Of a DNA stretch of 64,000 nucleotides, positions 23,016-34,126 are shown piece after piece; the first letter of the stretch is position 1, and every line of letters begins with the position of its first letter. Location: contig JBBPHT010000018.1 of assembly GCA_038021145.1 (NCBI GenBank), forward strand, positions 236,001 through 300,000, in the 5' to 3' direction. A program made the translations under genes and the position numbers. The notes beneath the pieces are model-generated. The model was not told where the DNA came from, searched no databases, and worked only from the letters and a program-made list of their open reading frames with translations. Source of the DNA: Phyllosticta citriasiana. Taxonomy: Eukaryota > Ascomycota > Dothideomycetes > Botryosphaeriales > Phyllostictaceae.

Positions 23016-25347
23016 CGTAGCACGTGATTTCTTTTTGCTTTTCACTATGTCATTTTGCTGCTGGTGCGTGTTGTTTTGATCGTTTGCTAGTTTTTTGCGT
23101 TCCTCGGCGGAGATGCTCGCGATGGGCGGAAATCGTGGGCGTTGCCCGAACAGGCTAGTGCCACCACTAGCGCCGGCCTCTGGCGAATGGGAGAGCCGTG
23201 TGGTCCAGGCGAGACCTCGGCACAGAACCTTGTCTTGACTGCCGCACCCGCGCCGCGCGGGGGCGACGCCCACCCACCACCCCGACCCTTGGTTCTGTCC
23301 CATTAAGCCACGGCTCCACAGGCGGATAGCGACGGTACCTGCCGCGACGATGATGACAGCTCCATTATCCAACGCTGTTCCAAGTGCGGACACCTTTTGC
23401 CGCGAGAACTAACAGTCAATCATCGTGCCTGACGGCTTACTTACTGTGCTCGAGTCCTTCCACCTCGTCGCGCCTGACATGGGCCGTCCTCGCGCCTTTG
23501 ATCACCTCATCGCATCGACGTGAAATATACCACCAACCTTCCCAATGAGCCGTCTCTCAAAGTCGGGCATCGACAGTAACGGCGACCACGTGCCAGTCGT
23601 GTCACTCTCTGCGACGTGCAAAACAAACGAGCTGCGCGGGAGAACATGCTTTGGACAAAAACTTACACTCACCTCTGCCTACGTTGGGCCTGTTTGACGG
23701 TCCAACTGTGCATGGAGCCTTCCGCGCTTCCGCCAGGTTTTGCCTTTGGTAGAGCCTATCCCCGAGGGAGCACCTTCTGCGGCGTTCAGTCACAGCGTCC
23801 GCAAATACGAGTAGAGCATACCGAGGGATTGGATTCAAAGCCACTGCCATGCCTTTTACATGGCTGATCATTCGGTAATTCGTTTTTGAACGGCTAATAC
23901 TGTGTCAGTGTGTTGTTTTCCTCGGACCTTTGGCGATCGCGAAAAGCCCCAAACTACTCCTTACTCTTTTTGGGCAAAGAGTCGCTCGCCAATGCTACTA
24001 CCTACCTTTGTAGCTCGACAACATGCGTCCCTCATCTGGTGACCAGGGCTGGATGTGGCCAACAAGCCAGGACCGGCGAGTGCTCAAAAAATTCATCACC
24101 CGACAATTCATCGCAACACTCCGCCCAAGTGTCAGCCAGTTGCCAAGGCGCAACTTCCCCGTAAGAAGAGATGCTTGGCCGTGCCAACACGCGAGCAGGG
24201 AAATCCCTCAAGGATCGAGCTTCTCCTCACCCAGAGGCAAAGTTTGCCCGTCGACCATGCCAACCCAACACCATCTGCAGGATTCGGACCGCTCCTGTCC
24301 AAGCCGCAGAGCGCCTCACGACACGGAATTTCGTCGTCGTATTCAACCCATTTACCCACTGTCCCAGATAACAGTCTGCGCTACGAAATGCAGAATCAGT
24401 CCGCATCGTCAGGCACACGTAGCGTGTACCCTTGCTGCTCCAGGATGTCGCTGCTCTCGCAAGTGCTCCGGCGAAAAAGATGCGTATTTTCAAAGACTCA
24501 ATCATTCATTCAAAGTGCTTCATGCATGAGCGCCCACAGCAGCGGCTCAAAGATCGACCAGACGCAGATCAACAAGCCAAATGCGCGTCATCAGCGTGCC
24601 ATGCTGCGAAACTTGTGACCGCATCCATCGTAGGTTGGCAGTCGACAGTTGACAAACGTAGTAATCCGTCCAGATTTCAGGTTGTCGATTCCAGGGTCGA
24701 TGGCCGGGAGCCCCAGTTGAAGTGCTTCAAGATTTAATTTCCCCTGGTACCTTTTGTCGATTCAGGTCGGGATGGCTAGATTAGGCCCAGCTAGCGCTCG
24801 CGACTTGTGTCCCTTCTCGCGCTACCTATTCTTCTTCGTCGCGTGAAGCTAACGTTAGCTCAAACCGTTGGCACCAAACCCTTTGACAGCGTTGTCGTCC
24901 GTCACAAGCCTTGTGCGGCCTAGGGTACTCAGGGAAAGCCATGACGTACGTGTATGCAGGTACGCGGGGAGGAAACAGAGGGGTCGAGTCACCTTGTTCG
25001 AAATAGAGTTGACGGCTATTTCCTTCCTTGACAGCAGTGTTTCCGAGTAAACCCAAACCGCCGCCACCACTTATCAGTCACCGGAAATACCAAAATTCTC
25101 TATAAGACGGCAAATATCGGACATCGAATGACGAGCTCTGCGAGCAGCGTTAAGGTTGCGCTTGATTCTGAGTTTCATTTAGCTGCCCGGGCTTGGAAGG
25201 GAGCTTGCCCCTCTCCAAGTCACCGCTTTTTAAAGAGTAACTTATGCCCTGCACTTTCTTTTAGCAGTCGCCACTTGCACCGACCTCTCGACAGATATTG
25301 TGTCAAGCGACAAAACACAAAACTTGAAACCCATAAACGGATCCGAC
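23016..25347. other. Intergenic, no supported gene
   Basis: Composition switches to normal GC here and CpA is common. Several overlapping open frames occur (for example near 24,055-24,618), but none shows a recognisable domain, a signal peptide or a credible start, and they overlap one another on both strands. The upstream region of the LysM gene lies at the right end. Confidence 0.5.
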
Positions 25348-26163
25348 ATGCGTCTCCTTACCCTCCTGGCTGCTGGAGCATCCCTCCTCGGCTTCGCGGC
25401 CGCGATGCCTGAGGCCTATCCCGACGCGGCCGACTTGGACGTAGTCGGACGTCTTGGAAAACGAGCTCTGATCACCAATTTGGAGACTCGACAACGTGAG
25501 GTCTCCACGACATCCATCGACATGACCATCGATATTGACACATCATCTCAATCAGTTTGCAATGGCTCAGTCAAGCTCGACACCTCCACGCAAACCTATG
25601 TAATTGCGCAAGGCGACACCTTGACGAAGATTGCGGAGAAGTTCAACCGTGGAATTTGCGACATCGCCAAGACCAACAACATCACTGTCCCCGACTTCAT
25701 TTTGGCCGGGGCGAAGATCATTATCCCCCCTCAGGTTTGCCATCCCGACAGCACCTCGTGTATCTCCACCGTCACTCCGACTGCGACTTGCATCAATGGC
25801 GGTCCCGGGTTTTACATCATCCAGCAAGGCGACACTCTTGGCCAAGTTGCGCGGGCATTCAACATTACGCTGGAAGCCTTAGAGGGAGCCAACAAGGCGA
25901 ACATTCCTAATCCCGACGTTGTCAACATTGGCCAAGTGGTCAATATCCCGATTTGCGACAACAGCATGGCCGAAGTGACACCATACAAAATAAAGGCTGG
26001 GGACACATTCTTCATTCTTGGACGGAGGTACCGCAGCTCGGAAGGCCAGATTCGCGCTGTCAATCCTGGAGTCAACCCCAACACGTTGCAAGTCGACCAG
26101 GTCATCACGTTGGTTTCCTTTGCCCGCAAGTTCCCAGGTACTGAGCCACCGAACGAGTTGTAA
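25348..26163 (+). CDS. Secreted three-LysM protein (LysM effector-like), 271 aa
   Basis: Single-exon gene. The ATG at 25348 starts a clear signal peptide (MRLLTLLAAGASLLGFAAA); the longer frame upstream begins with GTG and is not used. A Kex2-type KR at residues 38-39 may release a propeptide. LysM modules lie at about 83-128 (YVIAQGDTLTKIAEKFN), 155-201 (FYIIQQGDTLGQVARAFN) and 212-257 (YKIKAGDTFFILGRRY). The mature part has six cysteines, at 71, 104, 131, 138, 148 and 203, an even number that could form disulfides. No transmembrane segment or chitinase domain is present. Proteins with this layout, such as the Ecp6 class, bind chitin fragments and mask the fungus from plant or animal immunity; that role is inferred. 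It is the first protein gene after the transposon block. Confidence 0.88.
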   Translation: MRLLTLLAAGASLLGFAAAMPEAYPDAADLDVVGRLGKRALITNLETRQREVSTTSIDMTIDIDTSSQSVCNGSVKLDTSTQTYVIAQGDTLTKIAEKFNRGICDIAKTNNITVPDFILAGAKIIIPPQVCHPDSTSCISTVTPTATCINGGPGFYIIQQGDTLGQVARAFNITLEALEGANKANIPNPDVVNIGQVVNIPICDNSMAEVTPYKIKAGDTFFILGRRYRSSEGQIRAVNPGVNPNTLQVDQVITLVSFARKFPGTEPPNEL

Positions 26164-27811
26164 AAGAGTTGCCTCGCGTGTATAATTCTATCTAATCTCG
26201 AGATTGCTGCGACTTGATGAGGCGAGACGGTGTTCACCACGAGATCATATCCAGCTGTTGCCGAAGGATTAATCGAGGTTTTTCTTTTTAACGGCATCAC
26301 TCTAATTACTAGTGATACAATACATGTCTGTCGATGCCTTCTCACCATCTTGCAATGTGCTGCCTTGGGGCGTTTCTACCTGCCACAGCCCGGCGCCGAG
26401 TAGCCGCCTTGCTGATTTCTCGCCACATTCTTAACCATCGCAAATTCAACTTGGTTCAATGTCATATGACAGTTGACCGCAGGTCATGAACGTAACCGAC
26501 TTCTCGCACCTGCCAGTCTGACCGTAAATGTTGTCGTCGGCAACGCACGCTGTTGTCGTGTTGCATTATCATCCAACAATCCTGACTTGAGGAAGCCATC
26601 GTGGCCGGCACCCTTGACCGCGCAGATGAAAAAGCCACGAATCTCCGCAAACCAGAGAAGAAGATCTCGAGCCTTGTTTCCCCCCCCGTCACACGCCTCC
26701 CTATTCGCGAATGTCGGCCAACCCGCCAACCGCACCCCAGCATCGGGCGCAGGCAGCGGGAGAGACGGACGGGCGAGCGCGGGACCAACCGCCACCCGTT
26801 CAAGGGATATCTGCCGGCCGACCGACCCAACCGGCACTTACCAACCAACCAGCCAGCGAACCTAACCGTCTATGTCTTTCCGTCCGTCTATCTTCCGAGA
26901 CAAACGCAAACTAGCTTTGGCGTTGCCGGGGCGGCGTTGTCAGGGATGTGTGTGTTTCCCTGGGCGCCCGCGGCCGGCAGAGCCAAGATGCGCCGCGGGC
27001 GTGACGGGCTGGTTCTGTCGAGTCCCCGTGGACGAAGCGGCGGGAGGGAAGGCATTGGAATGGGGGCGATTCGGCTGGCGGTGAGGATATTATGCGCATG
27101 GTGCGTGTATGTTCGCGTCGTCGTTTGTGGGGTGCTGTCGGCTGTCAGTGATGGGTGTGCATGGTTGACTGTGTTGGCGAGCTCGAAGAGTCCTTGTGCT
27201 TTCCACGCGTGAATGTTGAGTCTGAATGCAAGCACCAAATCCACTGCAACCGGGATTCGGGATTGAACTGACGTCGCCTTTGATCTCCCAGTGAAGAGCA
27301 ACATGCTCAATTGATACGCTCGCCAGGTTCTCGCCATGTTGAGCTCCTTCGCATGTCATCGACTGGCTGACACCACCGCATTGGTCCGGGAAGGAAAGCG
27401 CCGTCGCTTCATTTTGCCGGTGTTGACTACTGCAAGCGCGTGTCAGCCATCAGGGACAAGTTACAATGGAGCGAATGCAAACGACAAGACATTGCGCCGT
27501 TTCGCTGGTGTAATGCGTAAAGTTCCGCAGGCAACATAGCCGACAGGCTTGACCCCTTTTCACAGTAGAGATAGCTCACCTGAGCCGTGGCAACAGATCA
27601 GGAACACGTGATAGGAGCGTGGTCTCTCATACACAGTTTGAAAGCAAAGAGTCCGAAGATCATGCGTCACATGTAGTGTCAGTCACGAGGAGGCTCCGCA
27701 GGCAAGGCGAGACGAGACACAGTCTTGTTGTGGTGCGTCTCTCCATTATTATCAGTATATAATGTGTCAAAACCCCAGTCCCACTATGCAGCGGAAACCG
27801 AAAACGTTTAT
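26164..27811. other. Intergenic, no supported gene
   Basis: Open frames on both strands overlap each other and are rich in Arg/Pro/Ser, typical of GC-rich non-coding DNA. I recognise no domain or splice pattern. Confidence 0.5.
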
Positions 27812-27894
27812 GGATTGGTGGCGTAGTGGTAACGCATGTCGTGGATTATCATCGCTTCCGTGGCAAGTCCCAGGTTCAAGTCCTGGCCAATCTG
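27812..27894 (+). tRNA. tRNA-like gene, anticodon unresolved, probably intron-containing
   Basis: A cloverleaf fits well at both ends. Acceptor GGATTGG pairs with CCAATCT; D arm is GCGT-AGTGGTA-ACGC; T arm is CCAGG-TTCAAGT-CCTGG. The A box (TGGCGTAGTGG) and B box (GGTTCAAGTCC) match the polymerase III consensus. The anticodon stem TGTCG/TGGCA forms with wobbles and extends by three more pairs (TGG/CCG), leaving a 13-nt loop. A 7-nt loop needs removal of about 12 nt, but the usual cut after position 37 does not leave a T at position 33. It may be an unusual intron-bearing tRNA or a tRNA-derived pseudogene. Confidence 0.55.
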
Positions 27895-27960
27895 ACCGTC
27901 GCTGTTTTTGCTCTTTCTTTTGGCCTTTCGTTTTGTCTGCAGGTGAAGTAGAGTGGTAGC

Positions 27961-27975
27961 GGGGGGGGGGGGGGG
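27961..27975 (+). repeat. 15-base poly-G run
   Basis: An uninterrupted G run about 65 bp after the tRNA-like gene. Confidence 0.9.
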
Positions 27976-30900
27976 TCCGTGACGGCGCCCTGGGTTCCAG
28001 AGTCAGGGCTGGGCAAGTGTGAGTGAGGAGGCACAGCATCCAGTGATGACGACTTTTGCCGAGGAGCTTTAGCGGCGGCTTCCATTTTGTACATTTGAGA
28101 AGACGGTGTACTTGGGGGGGAAGTCCATGTCGTCAGAAACAGCAGAGCCAGGCCCAAATCACCCGGAACTCAGTTGCTCTTCGCAGTCCAATCGATCTTG
28201 CGGAAAGTCGTGTCAAGTCGTGTCTGGACCATATGTACTAACAGACAGCGGAGGACCGGGGGGCACGCTTATTTATACGGCGAGAGAGTTGCTGCCTGGT
28301 TCCACAAGACAGCGTGGTCAGATTAGCTGGTCACTGGGTCCTGACGCGCACGTCCTCGTGTGGTGGCCAGTCACGTTTTGCACTCTATTCATCACTTCTT
28401 TGTCACATGATCTTCCACCGCAGCTTTGTTCAAGGTCTGACTGCTCGCTGTTGTGAAGAGGTGGCCAAGGAGGCTGGACTCCAAGCAAGTTTTACGCTGG
28501 GTTCTTGGAGTCGCGTGATCTCCTTTTCAGGCTCAATCGTTTCCACCCCTGATTCTCGCCATCGTAAAGAAAGGGATATGATTGAATAACACCATGCTAG
28601 CAGCCAGTCAGCCTTTTGGCGTACTTGATTGGTCGCGTGTTGCTCCACCGACTGCCTATTTCGGCAAGTCGACTTCCTGATACGGTAGGTGTTCAATCTG
28701 CCTTCAACACTGCCACCACTCACTCGTCGTCAATCAACACGCATAGCATTCCTTCCAAATCAGAGGAGTAGTATTATCTAAAGTACGTCTCTCGACTGCT
28801 CCCAGTCCGCGGCGTTGACAACCAACATCATCGCCGGACTAGAATGTTTCAGCTTTTCCTGGACAAAGCAATTCTTCTCGATCCACAGAATAGACCACGG
28901 GCGCGGGTGGCGATGAATTTGAGAACCAAGCAGGGCACGGAAAGTTCTGAAGAGTCCAGGATTCTTTGTCTTGCATGAGTCTCTCGACCAAATACCAGGA
29001 AAACTGGTTGAGTTGAAGAATCTAGACACTTACTTCAAGATAGAAGTGTTATAGCTCCCCTGCAGCTACAGCCAACATGTCACCGTGTGAGTAGCCATGT
29101 GATACGACCGGTATGTGTTGGCCTGTCAAAAGATCTTTGCGGCCAGCGTTGCCGCCACGCTTTGTGCGCTCTCTGGTCCCGTAGTCTGCCGTCCTGCGCG
29201 ACCCCCTGGATGTTTCTGCCGAAGGCATAAAGCCCACAAAGCCTACTGCGACGTACTGCAAAAGTGAGCAACAAGCGCTGCGGCTCAGAACCAATCGCGG
29301 ACTACATCTCTAGTTTCCTTTGTGACAATCAAGACTGTGTGTCTTTTCCTTGCGGTGTCTTTGATGATGCATCGATCCGTTGGACGGTCAGGATTTTCAA
29401 GAGATTGAAAGGAGGAACAGTGAGTGGCAACAGAAGCGGATATGATTGAATTGCCTCGTGGTGCCGTGTTGGTGACGGGAGAACCAAACGCAAAAAATCG
29501 GAACTCATACCGAGAGGCTTCGAAGGTGGGAGAAAAACGACGAGGCCGTAGCTGACTGACGTTGACAGCAGAGACAGACCAGTGTTGGGATTCGTCTAAG
29601 AGCTCAAAGTGTTTGCAGAAAGCAAGCGGATGAAGAGAGAGTGGAAGACCTTTTTATACCTGGTGCCCGGCTTTCCTGCTCCGCCTGCCACACGCAACAG
29701 TCGCAGCGCGTGAACAGCCGAGTGTGACTAACGGGGCAAGACGACGGGGTATAAACGCCGCCCGTTTTCTCTGTTCCATCCACTCCAGGGCGGCGCACAA
29801 ACCGCATCTCTCGAGAGGGGTAAACTCAGGAGAAAAGAGCGGACAAGAAAAGAGAAAGCAAGCAGTGAAAGGTTTGTGATCTTGGGACAGCACAGTGGCC
29901 ACCGCTTCAATGATCCTAGCCACAACGCCTCCGACTGCGTTTGTGGGGACAGACAGAAGAGGCGGAGAGCAAGAAGAGGCGGCTTTTGTGCTTCTTTCTC
30001 ACTCTCTCCCACATGCCCCTCAGCGGGCACATGCCATCTGCTACGAGCCAGGTAGCGGCCTGTCTTCTCGATGCCCACTCATCTGTGGTGTCGCCGCTTG
30101 GAACTTGCTCGCATTGTGCAAAACCTGCGCTCTTTCTTCTCTTTCTTCCCGCTTGCATGTCGCCTTGCTCTCTCGCAGACTGAAACCCTGACGATGGAAA
30201 AACGACGACGACCATCATCATGATATGACAGTGATGGAACGAAAGAGATGCACACACTTGACAAAGTGTAAAAGGGGAGAGAAGACGAACGAGGAAAGAC
30301 CAAAAAGATGTGCATCCATGAAGCGCAAAACAAACGGACAGAGTCAACGACGCAGCCAGTCATTCGCCCGCCTGTCTGTCCGTCTGTCTGTCCGTCTGTC
30401 CGGATATCTGCCATCGAATCATCACACAATACTCGGAATGTCAAAAAAAATTTAAAAAAAAAAAAATTGAAAAAGTACAATCGCATAGTATCGAATGAAC
30501 CACAGCAGCAGACACAGACCCGGACCATGCGCCGCGAGCCGCAATGTCGGAATATCGGAATATCGGAATATCGGTACGACGCGGAAGCGAAGTCCAGCGT
30601 GTATGCATGCATGAGCTGAGCTGAACTGAGCTGGGAGGGAGAGGGAAAGCGAGTGAGAGAGAGAGAGAGAGAGAGTGAGTGAGTGCTGCGTTGTCCATCC
30701 ATCTCCCAGGAGTATTGCAGGAGAGGAAGAGGAAATTTATTTTTTAATTTTTTTATTCATTTGCCAGCGCTGCAGCGGATGGGATGGGATGGGCGTGGCT
30801 GGGAAGATGCTGGGCGGACGCGTCGAGTGGAAGTGAAGGCAAAGGCGGTCGGTCACTGAATCTCCCTGCCTTTCCCTCTCTCTCACTCAATTAATTCTCT

Positions 30901-31253
30901 CCCGTCCATCCCGTCATCCCGTCATCCCCTCATCAACCACACCACGCAGCTCGGTCGTCGCTGAAAAACCCCCTTTTCTCTTTTCCTTTGCCCTTTCCCC
31001 GCACCCATCGTGCCGTCCATCGCGCTCACTCGTCAAGCTTGACCGCAAATAGCTAGCTAAGCTAGCGCTTCCCTCGCGTCCCCCGCACCCGCATCCGCCT
31101 CCGCATCCGCAAACGCTCCGCCACACTGGATGCACTAAGTAGTTATGTACCACATGTACGTTCATACGTACAGCACACCGCTCGGCGCGTCCCTCGGAAC
31201 AGCCGCAGCAGCGCCGTCGCCGATAGACGCACGGAAAGAAGGGGTGGCACGGT

Positions 31254-31280
31254 GGTTGGCTGGCTGGCTGGCTGGCTGGC
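31254..31280 (+). repeat. (TGGC)n microsatellite
   Basis: About six to seven TGGC units, followed by imperfect ATGG/ATGC units to about 31,325. Confidence 0.9.
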
Positions 31281-31529
31281 CAATCAGCGAGCGGTGTGGG
31301 GCATGGATGGATGCATGGATGCATGCGAAGAAGAGGTTGAGGAAGTTCGGGTGGAGAGGAGGAAGCGATCGCATATTGAGAGAGATGACGGACGGACAGA
31401 CAAACATGACAGGTATCTGATACCAGTAAACACAACTGGCCGGTGGGTTAGTGGTGGCGGGGAGTGGTCAGTCAGTCAGTCAGTCAGTCAGTCCGTCGCA
31501 GTCGCTCGCCGTTTTCGTCGCTGGCATCA

Positions 31530-31559
31530 CCCGCCGCCGCCGCCGCCGCCGCCGCCGCG
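31530..31559 (+). repeat. (CCG)n microsatellite
   Basis: About ten CCG units; preceded at 31466-31492 by a (GTCA)n run. Confidence 0.9.
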
Positions 31560-31734
31560 GCTCATCGTGTCATTGGGCACACACTCCACATGTTTCAGCT
31601 CTCATCACCTCACTCACTCATTCGCTCACCTTAGCTAGCTAGCTACCTACCTATCTACCTGTATTTTGGATCGTGGCGCCGTGCAAGCGCTGCAAATGTG
31701 GTTCACGAGAACGCGCGAAGGATTGACGCGCCAG

Positions 31735-31736
<2 letters not shown>

Positions 31737-31766
<30 letters not shown>
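31737..31766 (+). repeat. (CGA)n microsatellite
   Basis: About ten CGA units. Confidence 0.9.
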
Positions 31767-34126
31767 GGTGAGGCAAACGGAAGGCTTAGGTGCGGAGACA
31801 GCCAAGCGAACCGGAGAGGCGCGCGACCGTCGCAAGCCAGCCAGCCGCTCAACCACGTCCCGCTGCAAAATGATCTATGTATGTATATACGCACTGCATG
31901 CGCATTTCTGGAGAGAGAAAAATCGGTACCCGGTCCAGGCGGTCGGTCGGTGCGTCGGTCGGTCGGTGTGCCAGATGCGCATTCAGCAGGCACATCAATG
32001 CTGCCGCTTGTGAGTCCTCATATTTGTAGGCTCAAACGTACATTATTATGTATAGCTGTACCTACCGTGTGACGCAGGCAGGCAGGCAGGCAGGCAGGCA
32101 AGCAAGGAAGCAGACGGGGCGCAGGCAGCTTCCCCAGACTCCGCAACTCCGCGACTCCACGACTCCACCTTTGGATCGGTCGGTCGGTCGGGCGCGCCGT
32201 GCTGGCGGGTTGTTTCCCTTGCCTTGCGCAGCGAGTGCGTCGTGCAGGCGCAGCATCCGGTCTCCAGTTTCGTTTCGGCGGAATGCGTATTGGTGGGCGC
32301 GACGTTTCCATTTGCTAAGATTTTCGCGGTGCGGGCGCGAAGCGAAGCGAGGAGGGCAAGATAGCGTATGTGTGGATGGATGGACGTCGGGTCGTGGTGT
32401 GGTCGGGTCGTCGGTCTGGGGAAAACGAAGAGCAAGAACAAAACGGGTTGCCGGCCGGCCGGCCGTGTGTGTGCTGTGCTACTGCGCATGTGTAATGAAG
32501 AATCTGGGGAAAGAGGCGACTGGCACATGGTAGCTGTGCGCACGACACGATGGACAAGGACAAGGAGGCGAGGGGCTACCATACCAAGCCTTTGTTTGAA
32601 CGGAGGAAATTTGAGTGGCTGCGGCAACGATGATGGGCGCAAGAGGCGTCTGTCTGTCTGGTTTTACGAGATCCGAGCAGGTTGGGCCGGCTTGGGTTCC
32701 CTTTGTCGTCGTCGTCGTCTGTCACGCATACGGTACGATGGAAGGATGGCGTATGGGCTGGCTGGGGCGGATAAAAGCGAATGTGGCGGGAAAACAGAGA
32801 GAGGCAAGAGGCAATGCTGAGTTGGTCAACCGGACGAAGTGAGGTGAACGGGCCGAGGGAGACGGCGATGGTTGCGAGGGGGTGCCATGTTGCAGAGGGA
32901 CAAGGCGTGGGGTTTGTGTGGGATGACTAGATACTGCTGCGGTGATGATGGTGATGATGATGATGTTGGCGCCGGGGCAGGCCGAAGTGGGCTTGGCAGT
33001 CAGTCGGTTGAGGAAGCTCGCGAGTCGTGCGAGATTTCGGAAGCGGGTTCCTGATGGGTGACAATTCTTTTCACGTACCGTCGGTCGTCGCTGATGAGGC
33101 ACAGAGGAGATGCATGCGCGCAGTCGGCGGGCGTCGGGGTCGAGGGTCCGTCTGGTCTTCGACTCGACTGGACTGGACCCGACTCTTCGAATTGCCCGTG
33201 GCAAGCAAGGGAGAAAGAACCAAAGGCAGACCTGAAGAAGCTTAAGATGGAAAATCTGGCCCGTATCCTGGCTGCTGGCGCCGTTTCTTCTCGACGACGT
33301 GTCGCAGAGATAAGCTCCATGCAAAACCAGCGAACCCACGAACGACTCTTATCATCATCATCATCATCATCATCGTAATATGGCTTTTTTAGGATTGGGA
33401 TGCTCGTTCGGCGCCACCGTCTGTCGATGAACGAGGCAATACTTACAGCTCTGCAGTGTCGTATCCGCCGTCCGCCGTCCGCCGTCGTCGCACAAGCAGT
33501 TGATTGATGGACAGAAGAGTGACAAGGCCTCCGGGGCGAGCGAGTCAAGCGCCTATCGCTGGTCTGGTATAGCGTGACCTCAGCTCAGCAAACACCTGCC
33601 AGCCCGTAGTCTAGTCTAGTCTAGTCCAGCCTTGCTGGGCACTGCCGCCGCCTCATGCCACGCCATGCCATGCATCCATCCTGCACAAACAGGCAGGCTT
33701 CCAGAATTCCGGGGGGAAAAAAAGAGGAAAAAAAAAAAAAAAAAAAAAACTCTGAATGTTACACTCCCGTCAGCAATTGAATTACGCGCCATGTCTTATC
33801 AGGAAGGTCTGAAGACGGCCTCTTTTAATTGATCTTTTCCTCCACAAGGCTGACATACAGCGTTACATGGGCCGGGGTACTGCGCCGAGAGATAAGACAT
33901 GTCGTCCTTACTGAAAGCAGCCCCCCCCCCCCCCCCCCCTCCCTGCGACACCAATTCTTAAAGCCCGCCGACGGCCAGCGCTGCTGCTGTCGTTGAAGAA
34001 CCTCACCTTCGATCTCGGCCTCGACCTCGACCTCGACCTCGCCCTCCCTCCCTCCTTCCCTCCCTCCCCCCTTCTCCTCCCCCATCGTCCTCCTCCCGCG
34101 GCCCACCGAGGCCCCTTCCCGTCACA

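Larger units (their letters stand above)
27976..34126. other. Long gene-free stretch rich in microsatellites
   Basis: No protein family is recognisable in six frames. From about 30.4 kb on, simple repeats are dense. Examples are an 8-bp TCGGAATA repeat (30547-30570), GA/GT runs near 30,655, (TGGC)n 31254-31280, (GTCA)n 31466-31492, (CCG)n 31530-31559, (CGA)n 31737-31766, (GGCA)n 32074-32101, (ATC)n 33350-33374, poly-A 33728-33749 and poly-C 33921-33939. Apparent open frames here are translations of these repeats. The last few hundred bases, C/T-rich, are probably the promoter and leader of the permease gene. Confidence 0.55.

Noticed and set aside
24023..24618. Two overlapping plus frames (168 and 187 aa)
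   Set aside because: They overlap in different frames along with minus frames; no recognisable motif, so chance openness is likelier.
30079..30702. Minus-strand frame of 207 aa
   Set aside because: Made largely of translated simple repeats (SLSLSLSL, VCVCCC, QTDGQTDGQTG); no evidence of a gene.
31252..32642. Several overlapping frames on both strands
   Set aside because: Each spans microsatellites (poly-Pro from CCG, poly-Arg/Thr from CGA) and lacks any domain.
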